Source: Actinomycetales bacterium | GTDB lineage: Bacteria; Actinomycetota; Actinomycetes; Actinomycetales; Actinomycetaceae | Assembly: GCA_015655375.1 (NCBI GenBank) | Contig: JAATFD010000010.1 | Coordinates: forward strand, 1-64,000 | DNA length: 64,000 nucleotides | Direction: 5' to 3' | Part shown: in pieces, positions 10,046 through 19,044 of the stretch | Layout of the letters: each line of letters starts with the position of its first letter | Numbering within the stretch: the stretch's first letter is position 1 | Position numbers and translations under genes: made by a program | Notes under the pieces: model-generated | Told to the model about the DNA's origin: nothing | Seen by the model: only the letters and a program-made list of their open reading frames with translations | Database searches by the model: none

Positions 10046-10159
10046 CACATCACCATTGTCCACACCCCGCGCTCATCTCCGCCGAGGCACGTCCTCCGTG
10101 AAGCTCGAAGTCCATCGAGTTCAGGACGAGATCGCCACGGCCCAATGAAACCGGCACCA

Positions 10160-10199
10160 GCTCAATGGACCGCTGCCTGCAAACAACGATCCATTGAGC
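10160..10199. repeat. Perfect 10-bp inverted repeat with 20-base loop
   Basis: GCTCAATGGA at 10160-10169 is the exact reverse complement of TCCATTGAGC at 10190-10199. It lies 33 bases beyond the stop of the minus-strand FAD oxidoreductase gene. It may be a transcription end or mRNA-protecting hairpin; there is no U-tract. One arm belongs to a short motif also found near 17473 and 49020. Confidence 0.6.
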
Positions 10200-10231
10200 A
10201 ACCGCGACGGACAACCGACCGTGCTTCGCGG

Positions 10232-11440
10232 TCAGATCTTTCCGATCAGGTCCTCGGGGACCTTTGGCGAGTGATCGGCGAGCAGGTCGGCGGCGATGGC
10301 CTTGGTGTCATGATCGTCGTCACCCCAGACGTTCCACAAAAGGACTCCCCGGAGGACGTGGGTGCTGTCCAGGTAGTAGACGACGGCCTCCGAATCCTCG
10401 ACCTTCCAATCGATGACGGTCTCGAGGGACGAGCTCAACCGCCCCAAGGCCTCGTACCCGTCCTCGTAGAGATCGGAGTAGAAGAAGGGCAGATGCCCAT
10501 CGACGGCCTCCGCGCCCGCCGCATTGCGGCCGGCCAGTTCTCCACCTGTCACGGCGGCGTCCTCGTGTTCGATGCGGTGGCGTCCGAACGCGGGCAGCGG
10601 GACCGACGCGATGTCGCCGGCGGCAAAGATATCCGGATCGGAGGTCCGACGGTGCTCGTCAACGAGGACCCCACCATCCACAGCGATCCCGGCAGCCTCG
10701 ATCCAAGACGTGTCGATCTGCTCGCCGAGCCCGAGGACGACGGCATCCACATCCATCGTCAGCTTATTGTCGAAGGTCACGTGGACGCTGCTGCCCGTGT
10801 CCGCGGCAGACACGATGCGCACGCCGGACATCAGCTCGACATCGTGGGCCGTGAAGGTCCCATCGAGATGTGTGGCGATCTCGGCCGGGAACTGCCTCTG
10901 CCCGATGTGAGTCCCCGGGAAGGCATAACTGACAGTGGCGGGAGTCTCCGACAGCACGGCGGAGATCTCCGACCCGATGAATCCTCCGCCCACGACGAGG
11001 ACGTGCGCGCCAGCGTCGGCGAACGCCCGCAAGGCGCGGTAGTCCGCCAGGTCGTGATAGGCGAAGATCCTCGGTCCGAGCTCGATGCCCGGATGCCGGG
11101 TCGTTCCTCCGGTCGCGAGGATCAGTCGGCCGTACGTGACGGTGTCCCCGGCATCGGTCGTCACGGTATGGGCCTCGGGGTCGACTGCCGTGACGGTCGT
11201 CGACAGGCGAGTATCAACCCCGGGCAGGTCCGGTCCCTCCAGGGGAATGGTCTCCAGGGTCGTGGTCTCCGGTTCGCGCCACAGATGTTTCGAGAGAGTT
11301 GTGCGGTTATAGGGGGCGTCCGGTTCACGCCCGATCAGGAGGATCGACCCCTCGGAGTCCTCCTGTCGAATCCCGCGGGCTGCTGCGGCTCCGGCCATGC
11401 CGGCACCGACGATGACATAGTCGACGTTCGTGTGTCCCAT
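10232..11440 (-). CDS. FAD-dependent pyridine nucleotide-disulphide oxidoreductase family (AIF/ferredoxin-reductase-like)
   Basis: This 402-residue flavoprotein has an N-terminal FAD Rossmann motif (VGAGMAGAAAARG, residues 10-22), a second NAD(P)-binding motif (VVGGGFIGSE) near residue 155 and the closing FAAGD motif near residue 285. It lacks an obvious redox-active CxxxxC pair, placing it with ferredoxin or rubredoxin reductases and AIF-like proteins rather than thiol-disulphide reductases. ATG 11440 is preferred because TACGGT lies 7 bases upstream. No ferredoxin or oxygenase gene is adjacent, so the electron acceptor is unknown. Confidence 0.85.
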   Translation of the reverse strand: MGHTNVDYVIVGAGMAGAAAARGIRQEDSEGSILLIGREPDAPYNRTTLSKHLWREPETTTLETIPLEGPDLPGVDTRLSTTVTAVDPEAHTVTTDAGDTVTYGRLILATGGTTRHPGIELGPRIFAYHDLADYRALRAFADAGAHVLVVGGGFIGSEISAVLSETPATVSYAFPGTHIGQRQFPAEIATHLDGTFTAHDVELMSGVRIVSAADTGSSVHVTFDNKLTMDVDAVVLGLGEQIDTSWIEAAGIAVDGGVLVDEHRRTSDPDIFAAGDIASVPLPAFGRHRIEHEDAAVTGGELAGRNAAGAEAVDGHLPFFYSDLYEDGYEALGRLSSSLETVIDWKVEDSEAVVYYLDSTHVLRGVLLWNVWGDDDHDTKAIAADLLADHSPKVPEDLIGKI

Positions 11441-11447
11441 GGCACAT

Positions 11448-11453
11448 ACCGTA
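11448..11453 (-). promoter_or_regulatory. -10 element for leaderless FAD oxidoreductase mRNA
   Basis: TACGGT lies 7 bases before ATG 11440, fits TANNNT, and no Shine-Dalgarno sequence is seen. Confidence 0.5.
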
Positions 11454-11671
11454 AGCCCCCGGACCCCCACCGCGACAGTGATTGAGGATGCGCCGAGGGT
11501 GAACGGGCTCGGAAGTGCTCCGCCTGCCCCGGAAACACCGCGATATCACGAACCTTCGGCACGCCGCGAGGCGTGGTGTCCGCCAGCCTGGGAGTCGGGC
11601 TCTCCCACAGCGCTCTGGGCCAGATCATGACGGTCAGGAATCTCCTCCCCGGGACCCCGCAGCCGGGATCG

Positions 11672-12116
11672 ATGCAGTCCTTCGAACCCGCCGACATCTC
11701 CGCGGCAAACCCCGTGGCCGTCCTGATGATCGGAGGTGATGAGGACGACGTGCGGGGGTACACGATGACGTTCCTTCACATCGCCGCTGATCGCACCGAG
11801 GTCCGCATGGCCTCAATCCCGTGCGACCTGATGGCGGGGATCCCGTTCTGCGTATCCGGGGGCGAGGAGGTCCTCGCCGAGTTCAATCAATTCACCAAGG
11901 CCTTCACCAATACCTTCAGATCCACCAACGACGTCAACGGGTCGCCTTCCTGTGTCGCCGCGACTGTCCACGTACCAACAGGGATCACTGCTTCCCGCTT
12001 CGTGCAGGCCCTGGGCATCACCCGCATCGTCGCCCAGAACATCGTCCTGACGGCGAACCTGACCGGTCGATCCGATGCGGCTCACCTGGGGCGAGAGCGT
12101 CGAGCACTACTACTGA
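11672..12116 (+). pseudogene. LytR-CpsA-Psr (LCP) family gene remnant
   Basis: The frame reads VAVLMIGGDEDDVRGYTMTF then LHIAADRTEVRMASIPCDLM, closely following the LCP pattern (...SDTM...HI.ADR....SIPRDLM). LCP enzymes attach polymers to peptidoglycan. A central stretch is missing after ALGITRIVAQ, and the natural-looking end TWGESVEHYY with a TGA at 12114-12116 is in a shifted frame. The SIPRD arginine is Cys here. No membrane anchor precedes it. It is therefore a decayed, internally deleted copy. Confidence 0.55.
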
Positions 12117-12208
12117 AGCCTCACGGGCACGACCGCGGACCACGCTTCGAGCCCGCACGACCGAAAACGAGAGTGAGCCGGACTAACCCTCGCGCCACGA
12201 GCGACTCT

Positions 12209-12375
12209 GTGACGCTTGCTCTTCTCGATCGGGCCCGTCCGGACGATCTCGATGCGCTCCACGAGCTTTATTCGGATCCACGCGTGTGGCGTCACCTGCC
12301 GTCGGGCCGCCACGACGACGCCACTCACCCCGACAGAGCTGCGGACCGTGATGGAACTCTGACGGGCATGTCCCG
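12209..12375 (+). pseudogene. GNAT acetyltransferase N-terminal remnant
   Basis: From GTG 12209 the frame reads like the first strands of a GNAT N-acetyltransferase (ARPDDLDALHELYSDPRVWR followed by HLPSG). It loses similarity after about 45 residues and runs into the 3' end of the convergent MarR gene. The acetyl-CoA binding part is absent, so it cannot be functional. Confidence 0.5.
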
Positions 12376-12386
12376 CGTCTGCCCGA

Positions 12387-13127
12387 TCAGCAACCCTGGT
12401 ATCCCATCGCGGCACGGAAGCCACGGCCATCGTGGTGATGTCCACGTCCCCGACCACGGGGAGGCTCGGGCTCCTCGGGTCCTTCTCCCCAGTCGTCAGG
12501 TCCGGCCGGGCCTCCCATCCACGGTCCGGGACCCCAGGGGCCACCGAATCCACCACGGCCCCGTCCACGTCCACCATGCGGAGCGGGTCTGTCCTCATCC
12601 ACTCCGAGGGTTTCCTCGCGGTGAGCGATGATGCGGTCGAGCATGGCCAGGAACTCCGTGCGCTCATTCTCGGAGAGCGGTGCGAGCGGATCGATGTCGG
12701 GCTGCTCGGCCAAGTCCTCCGCAACCTCGCGCCCCTTGTCCGTCAGCTCGACCAGACGAGCGCGGGCATCGTCGGGGTCGACGGTCCGAGTGATGAGTCC
12801 GTTGGCTTCAAGCTTGCCCAGCAGCTCACCGAGCGACTGGGGCCGGACGTCGAGCAGATAGGCCAGGTCGCGCTGAGCGACGGGGCTGTGCAAGGTCAGC
12901 AGGCGGAGGACCCGCCCCTGCCCCAGGAAATGGTGGTGCGGTCCGGGGCCTCCGCGTTGCCCGCCCCGTCGCAGAAGCATGGCGAGGTGGAAGAGGCGGT
13001 GCCGCAGTTCGTCCTCGGAAGAGCCTTGCGAGGAGTCGGTCTCCGGTGCCGATGTCGGCCCGGCGGGCGAAGCAGTCGCGTCGTCGGCGGTATCCACCGG
13101 TGGTGTCGAGTGTTCTGTGTCAGTCAT
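12387..13127 (-). CDS. MarR-family transcriptional regulator with Gly/Arg/His-rich tail
   Basis: This protein has 246 residues. Residues about 40-150 form a MarR winged helix-turn-helix (VAQRDLAYLLDVRPQSLGEL recognition region, DPDDARARLVELTDKGRE wing). An unusual 70-residue tail rich in Gly, Arg, Pro and His follows (GGRGRGRGGFGGPWG; GRGRGHHHDGRG) and looks disordered; an HHH cluster also lies near residue 65. ATG 13127 has AAAGGA about 8 bases upstream. Its promoter carries a perfect palindrome over the -10, suggesting autorepression. No target gene is obvious next to it, and the ligand is unknown. Confidence 0.85.
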   Translation of the reverse strand: MTDTEHSTPPVDTADDATASPAGPTSAPETDSSQGSSEDELRHRLFHLAMLLRRGGQRGGPGPHHHFLGQGRVLRLLTLHSPVAQRDLAYLLDVRPQSLGELLGKLEANGLITRTVDPDDARARLVELTDKGREVAEDLAEQPDIDPLAPLSENERTEFLAMLDRIIAHREETLGVDEDRPAPHGGRGRGRGGFGGPWGPGPWMGGPAGPDDWGEGPEEPEPPRGRGRGHHHDGRGFRAAMGYQGC

Positions 13128-13168
13128 GAGTCGGTCCTTTCGGTCTGTTGTGCCTGCCGATTCATTCA

Positions 13169-13208
13169 GGCACCTTCATAGAATACGAAGGTGCCGAACT
13201 ATTGTCAA
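13169..13208 (-). promoter_or_regulatory. MarR promoter with overlapping palindromic operator
   Basis: On the minus strand TTGACA (13208-13203), a 17-base spacer and TATTCT (13185-13180) form a near-consensus sigma-70 promoter. The arms GGCACCTTC (13169-13177) and GAAGGTGCC (13187-13195) make a perfect 9-bp inverted repeat around the -10. This is the usual layout of a MarR autoregulatory operator; binding by this MarR protein is inferred. Confidence 0.75.
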
Positions 13209-13245
13209 CAGGTACCTGATTGATTGACCGACTGCGGCCCAGATC

Positions 13246-13950
13246 TCACTCGCGAGAGGCGCCCACCCACGACATTGACTCGACGACGAAACCCGCCGCG
13301 AACTCATATCCGGCAGCGCTGGGATGAAAGCCGTCGCCCGCCCAGAATCCGTCGACGAGCAAGGAATGGGCCGCGTCGGCGAAATCCACCCCCTCGCGCG
13401 CACAGAGCTCCTGCGAGATCCGCGTCTGCTCGTCGATACGCCGGCCAAGCTCCCGTCGCAGTGCCCGTGGCAGTTTCGGGCTGTGATGGAGCTGCCCGGA
13501 ACTGCACAGCACGACGTGGGAGGCCTTCTGCCGCGCCGAATCGAGCACCGACAACAGATCGTCGTTCCACTCCTGTGGGCTCCGATTCGCCATGACGTCG
13601 TTCGATCCCGCACACAGGAAGAGGACGTCGACGTCGCCACCGACCTCGGGGAGGAAGCGGTGACGGACCCGCCGCATCGTCGCGCCGAGGCGGGCGTGGG
13701 TCTCCCATGCGACCGATCGCCCGGTGCGCTCGGACAGATGGGCCGCAATACGTGGGGTCAGCGCGTGCGACTGGTGATCGGTCCCGCATCCCGCGACCAT
13801 GGAATCGCCGATGGCAACCAGCCGTAGAGGTGCTCCAGTCCCATTCTCAACGACTCCGACCCGGTCTCCGGGAGGCTCCGGATCGAGGGTGATCGCGTGC
13901 TGTGCCCACACGCTCTCAGCCAGGATCAGGCTCCTGTGAAGGATTCTCAC
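13246..13950 (-). CDS. SGNH/GDSL-family hydrolase
   Basis: This is a 234-residue SGNH esterase/lipase-type hydrolase. Block I (AIGDSMVAG, nucleophile Ser) lies near residues 43-51, block III is AGSNDVM near 110, and block V with the catalytic Asp and His is GDGFHPSAAGY near 208. No signal peptide is seen, so it should be cytosolic. GTG 13950 was chosen because the frame upstream runs into the remnant regulator region without coding signal. The substrate is unknown; cytosolic actinobacterial SGNH proteins of this length are usually uncharacterised esterases. Confidence 0.75.
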   Translation of the reverse strand: MRILHRSLILAESVWAQHAITLDPEPPGDRVGVVENGTGAPLRLVAIGDSMVAGCGTDHQSHALTPRIAAHLSERTGRSVAWETHARLGATMRRVRHRFLPEVGGDVDVLFLCAGSNDVMANRSPQEWNDDLLSVLDSARQKASHVVLCSSGQLHHSPKLPRALRRELGRRIDEQTRISQELCAREGVDFADAAHSLLVDGFWAGDGFHPSAAGYEFAAGFVVESMSWVGASRE

Positions 13951-14027
13951 GGCTGGCAGCCTACGCGCGGAACGGTCGACTCCACCAGTATGAACAAGCA
14001 GGTGAGCAACCCTTGCATCTCCACGAT

Positions 14028-14585
14028 TCAGGTGCCCACAGACTCTCGCGGATGGGAGTCGAGCCACAGGAGAACGGCGCGCACGCGACGGTTCTCCTCC
14101 CCCGGTGGAAGGTCGAGCTTGAGCAGCACGTTCGCCACATGCTTGGACACCGCAACGCCCGAGAGCCTGAGCAGGTCGACGATCTGGCGATTCGACAGCC
14201 CCTGTGCCATCAGCGAGAGCACCTCGCGCTCCCGTTCGGTCAGACACGTCAACTCACGAGAAGCTCCCCCGACCAAGTGGGAGACGACCTCCGGGTCGAC
14301 GACCACACCGCCCGCAGCGACGACCTCCAGGCTCGACAGGAAATCGGAGACCCGCCCGACGCGCTCCTTGAGGAGGTATCCGACAGATCCGTCTTTCTGG
14401 CGCAACAGCTCACCCGCGTAGGGGCCCGCGACATAGGCGGAAAGCACCATGACAGGCAGTCCCAGATGGACCCGGCGCAGGTCGAGGGCGGCATGCAGCC
14501 CATCGTCCGTTCCTCCCGGTGGCATCCGGACGTCAGTGACGACGATGTCGGGCCCCGCTCCGGAGTCAGTGCGTCCGGATTCCTC
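14028..14585 (-). pseudogene. LuxR-type response regulator lacking its receiver N-terminus
   Basis: The frame holds the second half of a NarL-type receiver (PDIVVTDVRMPPGG with the phospho-acceptor Asp; later VMVLSAYV and GYLLKE) and a complete LuxR helix-turn-helix (LTEREREVLSLMAQGLSNRQ). A TGA at 14588-14586 lies only about 20 codons before the phospho-acceptor, so the first 40 or so residues, including the acidic pair, are lost. No histidine kinase remains nearby. The DNA-binding domain could still be made from an internal start, but it is best called a truncated gene. Confidence 0.7.
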
Positions 14586-15303
14586 TCACTGTTCGGCTCG
14601 GCGTTGCTGGTCGCCTGGATGGGCGGGATCGGTGTGATCGCCATGAGTGCGCGACGCCGCCGCGCAACACTGGTCGTCACCTGCGCAGCGGTGACTCTCT
14701 TCCCGATGCCCGTGTCGAGGACGCCCCTCGGCGTCCGACTGCGCGAGGCCGACTGAGAGCCGTCCGTAGAACAACCCCCCGATGCGTTGAGCGGGTGGTG
14801 GTTTCATCCGCATTCGCGATCCTCCACGGGCCGAGCAGCTCAGGACACGGCACCCCTCACGCGGGAAACGGATCTGACGACGGCGACCGAGATCATCCTC
14901 GTGAGGATCGGATCCGCATCGTCGCGTCCACATCACCGGATGCCACACTATTGACGACTATGAGGTCGTCGCCAAACACGCGAAGCGGATCGGACCCTCC
15001 TCGATCGAGTCGGAGGTCTCCGACGGCTCCGCGATCGACAACCTCGAATGGGATGCAGTGGCGTCCGTCCGGACGCGGGCACTACCCAAAGTCCGGCATT
15101 CCCGCCGAGCAACTGCGCGACCACGCTCAGACCGTGAGCGTGGCCCGCCTGGCAGGCACCGACGACGGGCTGTCCTCATCACGGCCCATCTCACCGGAGA
15201 CTAAGGAGCTTCATCGAGCAAGCGGATTCCTCGGGGAATCCGGTCCCGGATCCCCGAGCGCGTAGGGCGACACGGACTGCGCCGACCGCGAAAGCGCCCG
15301 TCC
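14586..15303. other. Gap with scattered coding-like scraps
   Basis: No intact gene is seen. On the plus strand 14575-14756 encodes a short hydrophobic, glycine-rich helix ending in MSARRRR and reading on to a stop; it abuts the truncated regulator and could be the other side of a deletion junction. Around 14945-15060 a frame reads DDYEVVAKHAKRIGPSSIES and then EVSDGSAIDNLEWDAV, which looks like protein but matches nothing I recognise. The region seems to be degraded former coding DNA. Confidence 0.35.
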
Positions 15304-17307
15304 TCACACGTCGATCTGGGTGCCGATGACGACGCTGCGATGCGGGGGCAAGCGGAACCAGGACGAGGGCGTCGCCGAGTACTTCGACAGACGGACGAAG
15401 AGCCTCGACTGCCATCGCGGCATCGCTCCCCCACCGTCCTTGATCGTGAAGACCATCTTCGAGACGAAGAAGACCGCCCGTGCCCGGTCCTTCGCGCACA
15501 CCACTCCCGCCAGCGCCTGGGGGACATTGATCGGGTCCATGAATCCCTGACGGATCCGGACCTGAATGACGCCCCCGATCTCGGAACGGTGCTCGACGCT
15601 GACTCTGTCCTCCTCGGAGACGTGCGGCTGGTCGACCGGAAGCACCGAGACAAGGACCGTGCGTTCGTGGAGGACTTCATTCAGCAGGACGTTCTCCCGC
15701 AGTGCCAGCGGTGTCGCGCTCGGCTCGGCGTGGAGGAACACGGCGGTCCGACGGGGCCTCCGAGCGGCGGCGACCTGCGGGGATCGCAAGAACTCCGAGA
15801 GGTCGCCGGCCAGCATCGTGCGCCGCGCCACGACCTCGGAGGTCCCCCGCATCCAGGTCAGCATGATGACGAAGAGGATCGCACCGATCGTCACCGACAG
15901 CCAGCCGCCAGAGGCGAACTTCGTCGCATTCGAGGCGAAGAGGAAGAGCTCCGGAACGCCGATGCCCACGGCGATGGCCGCGATCGCCCAGATCGGTCGC
16001 TTCCACCGCCGACGCGCGACGACCTCGAGCAGCACCGTCGTCACCAGGAACGTCCCCGTCACGGCCAGCCCGTAGGCGTCGGAGAGTCGGGCCGAGGATC
16101 GGAAGACCCCGATCAAGGCCAGGACGCCGATCATCAGCATCGTGTTGACGGCGGGGATGAAGATCTGTCCTTCCTGCGTCGAGGAGGTGTGCTTGACCCG
16201 CACACGCGGGAGCAGCCCGAAGCGGACCGCCTGCTGGGTCATCGAGAACGCCCCGGTGATCACCGCCTGCGACGCGATGATGGCGGCCATCGTCGCGAGG
16301 ACGACCAGCGGAGCACGTGACCAGGCGGGAGCCATGAGGAAGAAGGGGTTCGAGGTCGCACCCGGGTCGCGCAGCAGCAACGCCGCCTGCCCGAGGTAGT
16401 TGAGGACGAGACTCGGCAGGACGATGCCCGTCCAGGCACGGCGGATCGCACCGACACCGAAGTGACCCATGTCCGCATACAAGGCCTCGGCCCCGGTGAC
16501 CGCCAGGACGACTGCGCCGAGGACCAGGAAGGCCGGTCCGGGGGCGGCGACGACGAAAGACAGGGCCGTTGTCGGCAGGAGGGCGACGAGGACGGACGGA
16601 TTCGACGCGATTCCGACGACCCCCAGCACCGCCAGGCACAGGAACCACAGGGCCATGATCGGCCCGAATACCCGGCCGATGCGCTCGGTGCCGTGGCGCT
16701 GGAGCAGGAACAGCCCCGCGACGATCACCGCCGCGATGACGGGAACGACCTCGGTGATCGAGGGCGCGATGACACGCACGCCCTCGACAGCGGAGAGCAC
16801 GGAGATCGCTGGCGTGATGAAACCGTCGCCGTAGAACAACGCCGCGCCGATGACACCGACGATCATCAGGCGCACGCCCCATTGCGACCGCGGAGCGAGG
16901 CTGCGCCGAGCAAGGGCTGCCAACGCAATCACTCCACCCTCGCCATCGTTGTCGGCGCGCATGACCAGGAAGACGTACTTGACCGTCACGATGAGGACCA
17001 GGGTCCACAGGATCAAGGACACGACGCCGAGGATCTCTCGCGGGTTCGGATCGAGGGCACCGTGAAGCGAAAAAGCGGCTTGCATCGCGTAGAGGGGGCT
17101 CGTCCCGATGTCGCCGAAAACGACACCCAGAGCCGCAAGGACCACACCACCGCGGACGGTCCGAGCCTCAACGGCACGCGAATCTGCAGGGCTTCCGGCG
17201 GATGGCGACGTCGATCTCTCCGCGGGTGAGCCGGTGTGGCTCGCACCATGTTGATCGGTTGGATCGGCGTCCGATGGAGTGACCGGGAGGCAATCATCGG
17301 CCGCCAT
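15304..17307 (-). CDS. kup: Potassium uptake protein Kup
   Basis: This 667-residue inner-membrane K+ transporter (K+/H+ symport in the characterised members) begins at ATG 17307. After a polar N-terminus of about 50 residues come the family signatures GVVFGDIGTSPLYAM and FYGDGFITPAISVLSAVEG, then about 12 hydrophobic helices and a C-terminal cytosolic domain of roughly 150 residues. The frame runs open far upstream through the nhaA region, but that is antisense-frame noise. An in-frame GTG at 17322 is an alternative start. The gene lies next to nhaA, so the pair handles monovalent cations. Confidence 0.93.
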   Translation of the reverse strand: MAADDCLPVTPSDADPTDQHGASHTGSPAERSTSPSAGSPADSRAVEARTVRGGVVLAALGVVFGDIGTSPLYAMQAAFSLHGALDPNPREILGVVSLILWTLVLIVTVKYVFLVMRADNDGEGGVIALAALARRSLAPRSQWGVRLMIVGVIGAALFYGDGFITPAISVLSAVEGVRVIAPSITEVVPVIAAVIVAGLFLLQRHGTERIGRVFGPIMALWFLCLAVLGVVGIASNPSVLVALLPTTALSFVVAAPGPAFLVLGAVVLAVTGAEALYADMGHFGVGAIRRAWTGIVLPSLVLNYLGQAALLLRDPGATSNPFFLMAPAWSRAPLVVLATMAAIIASQAVITGAFSMTQQAVRFGLLPRVRVKHTSSTQEGQIFIPAVNTMLMIGVLALIGVFRSSARLSDAYGLAVTGTFLVTTVLLEVVARRRWKRPIWAIAAIAVGIGVPELFLFASNATKFASGGWLSVTIGAILFVIMLTWMRGTSEVVARRTMLAGDLSEFLRSPQVAAARRPRRTAVFLHAEPSATPLALRENVLLNEVLHERTVLVSVLPVDQPHVSEEDRVSVEHRSEIGGVIQVRIRQGFMDPINVPQALAGVVCAKDRARAVFFVSKMVFTIKDGGGAMPRWQSRLFVRLSKYSATPSSWFRLPPHRSVVIGTQIDV

Positions 17308-17487
17308 GTGTTCTCGTGGCACGATCGGCCAGTATGGCACCCCGATCCGAACGCGCCGGGTGAACCCTGACACACTCGCCGCACACTGGGGCCAACGCCC
17401 CCAGATCAGCGGTCTTGCCTGCTCTGGCCACCGAAACCTGAGTCTGTTCACCGAATGACCGCGCACAGCAGCCGATCCACTGAGCAA

Positions 17488-17506
17488 CCACCCGTCTCTC
17501 GGGTGG
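17488..17506 (-). terminator. Hairpin after nhaA
   Basis: CCACCCG and CGGGTGG pair around a 5-base loop, 11 bases beyond the nhaA stop on the minus strand. The U-tract is weak (TTGCT), so termination is probable but not certain. Confidence 0.45.
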
Positions 17507-17516
17507 TGTGGGCCGA

Positions 17517-18764
17517 TCAGGCGTCGCGCCGCAAGAGAATCGCGCCGATCACCGCTGACACGAGCGACGCGGCCATCACCGCCATGCGCGCTGTGTCGAC
17601 TGCCCCCTCGCTCGCGAAGGACAAGCCCGCGATCAGCATCGACACGGTGAAGCCGATCCCGGTGAGGAATCCGACCGGCAGAAGGTCGCGCACGCCGATC
17701 GAATCGGGCAGACGGATCGGGGTCAGCCGGGTCAGCATCCACGTCGTCGCGAGGACGCCGACAGGCTTGCCGAGGACGAGGCCGAGCGCCACGGCCCACG
17801 CAACCGCTGGAACGACTCTCTCTCCGGACGCCGCCGCCGCAGCAGTCACAGGCACTGCCGCAGCGAAGAAGGCAAAGACCGGCAGGACGATCCCATTGAC
17901 GAACGGACGCATCGCGAGGTCGAGGCGGGTCGCCGGTGGCATACCGGCTCCGCGTTCCCTCCGGCTGCCGCGCCCCTCCCCACGCGCTCGGGTCGGCACC
18001 GTCAGGCCCAGCGCCGCTCCGGCGATCGTCGGGTGGACACCACTCGTGTGGAGCAACCCCCACGCCACGACCCCGAGCGGAACGAGGATCCACCACCGCG
18101 GGCGCCCGACCCGAAACGCCACGGCAAACGCACCGACGGTCACGCACGCGCCCAGCACCGGCAGCACCCGGACCCCGCCGGAGTAAACGACCGCGATCAC
18201 GAGGATTCCCAACAGATCGTCGACGACCGCGAGCGCAAGCAGGAACGTTCGCAGCGCCGGAGGGAGCCCTCGCCCGAACATCGCCAGCACCATCAAGGCG
18301 AAGGCGACGTCCGTAGCGGTGGGGACCGCCCACCCGTGGGCAAGCTCGGGTTGTCCGGCGACACGGATGACGAGCGTGTACACCAAGGCGGGAACGATCA
18401 TCCCTCCGATGGCTGCACAGAAGGGAGCCGCCGCACGGCGTGGCTCCCGCAGACTCCCGACGGTGAACTCTTGAGCAAGTTCGAGGCCGACCATAAAGAA
18501 GAAAAAGGCGAGAAGACCGTCTTGTGCCCATTGGGAGATCGTGAGGTCGAGGCCGGCGACGCCGGGCAGCAGCGTGGCGGAAGCAACGCTGCGGACCGCG
18601 TCCCGAACGGAGGTGTTCGCGAGGATCACACCACCCACGGCGGCGACGAACGTAAGCATCCCGCCGGTCGTCTCACGTCCGAGTACCTGACGCAGCGCGT
18701 CAATCCATCGCGGGAGCCGTGGCTGTGTACGTGCTGGTCGTTGGTTCTCGGAATGCGCGCTCAT
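17517..18764 (-). CDS. nhaA: Na+/H+ antiporter NhaA
   Basis: This 415-residue inner-membrane antiporter exchanges cytosolic Na+ or Li+ for external protons. The ion-binding aspartate pair is seen in LALAVVDDLLGI, the upstream aspartate in PTATDVAFAL, and the conserved Lys of the charge cluster in VLGKPVGV. About 11-12 hydrophobic helices span the sequence. A Ser/Arg/Gly-rich loop (ARGEGRGSRRERGAG) lies mid-protein and is longer than in the E. coli protein. ATG 18764 is used; an earlier in-frame GTG at 18791 is less likely. The gene stands alone between kup and the iron-locus ABC genes. Confidence 0.93.
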   Translation of the reverse strand: MSAHSENQRPARTQPRLPRWIDALRQVLGRETTGGMLTFVAAVGGVILANTSVRDAVRSVASATLLPGVAGLDLTISQWAQDGLLAFFFFMVGLELAQEFTVGSLREPRRAAAPFCAAIGGMIVPALVYTLVIRVAGQPELAHGWAVPTATDVAFALMVLAMFGRGLPPALRTFLLALAVVDDLLGILVIAVVYSGGVRVLPVLGACVTVGAFAVAFRVGRPRWWILVPLGVVAWGLLHTSGVHPTIAGAALGLTVPTRARGEGRGSRRERGAGMPPATRLDLAMRPFVNGIVLPVFAFFAAAVPVTAAAAASGERVVPAVAWAVALGLVLGKPVGVLATTWMLTRLTPIRLPDSIGVRDLLPVGFLTGIGFTVSMLIAGLSFASEGAVDTARMAVMAASLVSAVIGAILLRRDA

Positions 18765-19044
18765 CAGGGTCGTCCCGTCCTCAGCAGTCACCCCGCGATC
18801 GCGAGGCGGTCGACCAGACTTCCCGACACACCGAGTGCCGAACCTATCAGATTTCTTCGCGCCCGCACCGACGTGCGCTCCCTCTCCTCTGACAAGGCGA
18901 TCGACACCATCGGCTCCTCACGAGGAATGCGCGACGGAGCAGGCCGCTGCGGCCAGCCGACCACCACACAACTGCTGTCATGATGGATCCCACCCCGACG
19001 GCCAACCGTCCTCGTCGGGCACCTCCCCCATTTCCACGGCCGCG

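Noticed and set aside
8057-11485. A 1142-codon open frame antisense to lhr and the FAD oxidoreductase
   Set aside because: It has no recognisable domain, is rich in Arg/Asp/Gly from codon shadowing, and the opposite strand encodes clear conserved proteins.
13951-14247. N-terminal extension of the SGNH hydrolase
   Set aside because: It overlaps the regulator remnant in another frame and reads as Arg/Gly-rich noise.
17308-18531. Upstream extension of kup to more than 1000 codons
   Set aside because: The extra part is antisense-frame noise over nhaA; Kup proteins start near ATG 17307.
18992-19020. CCCGACG/CGTCGGG inverted repeat as terminator of the ABC operon
   Set aside because: It has only a 7-bp stem with a 12-base loop and no U-tract; too weak to call.
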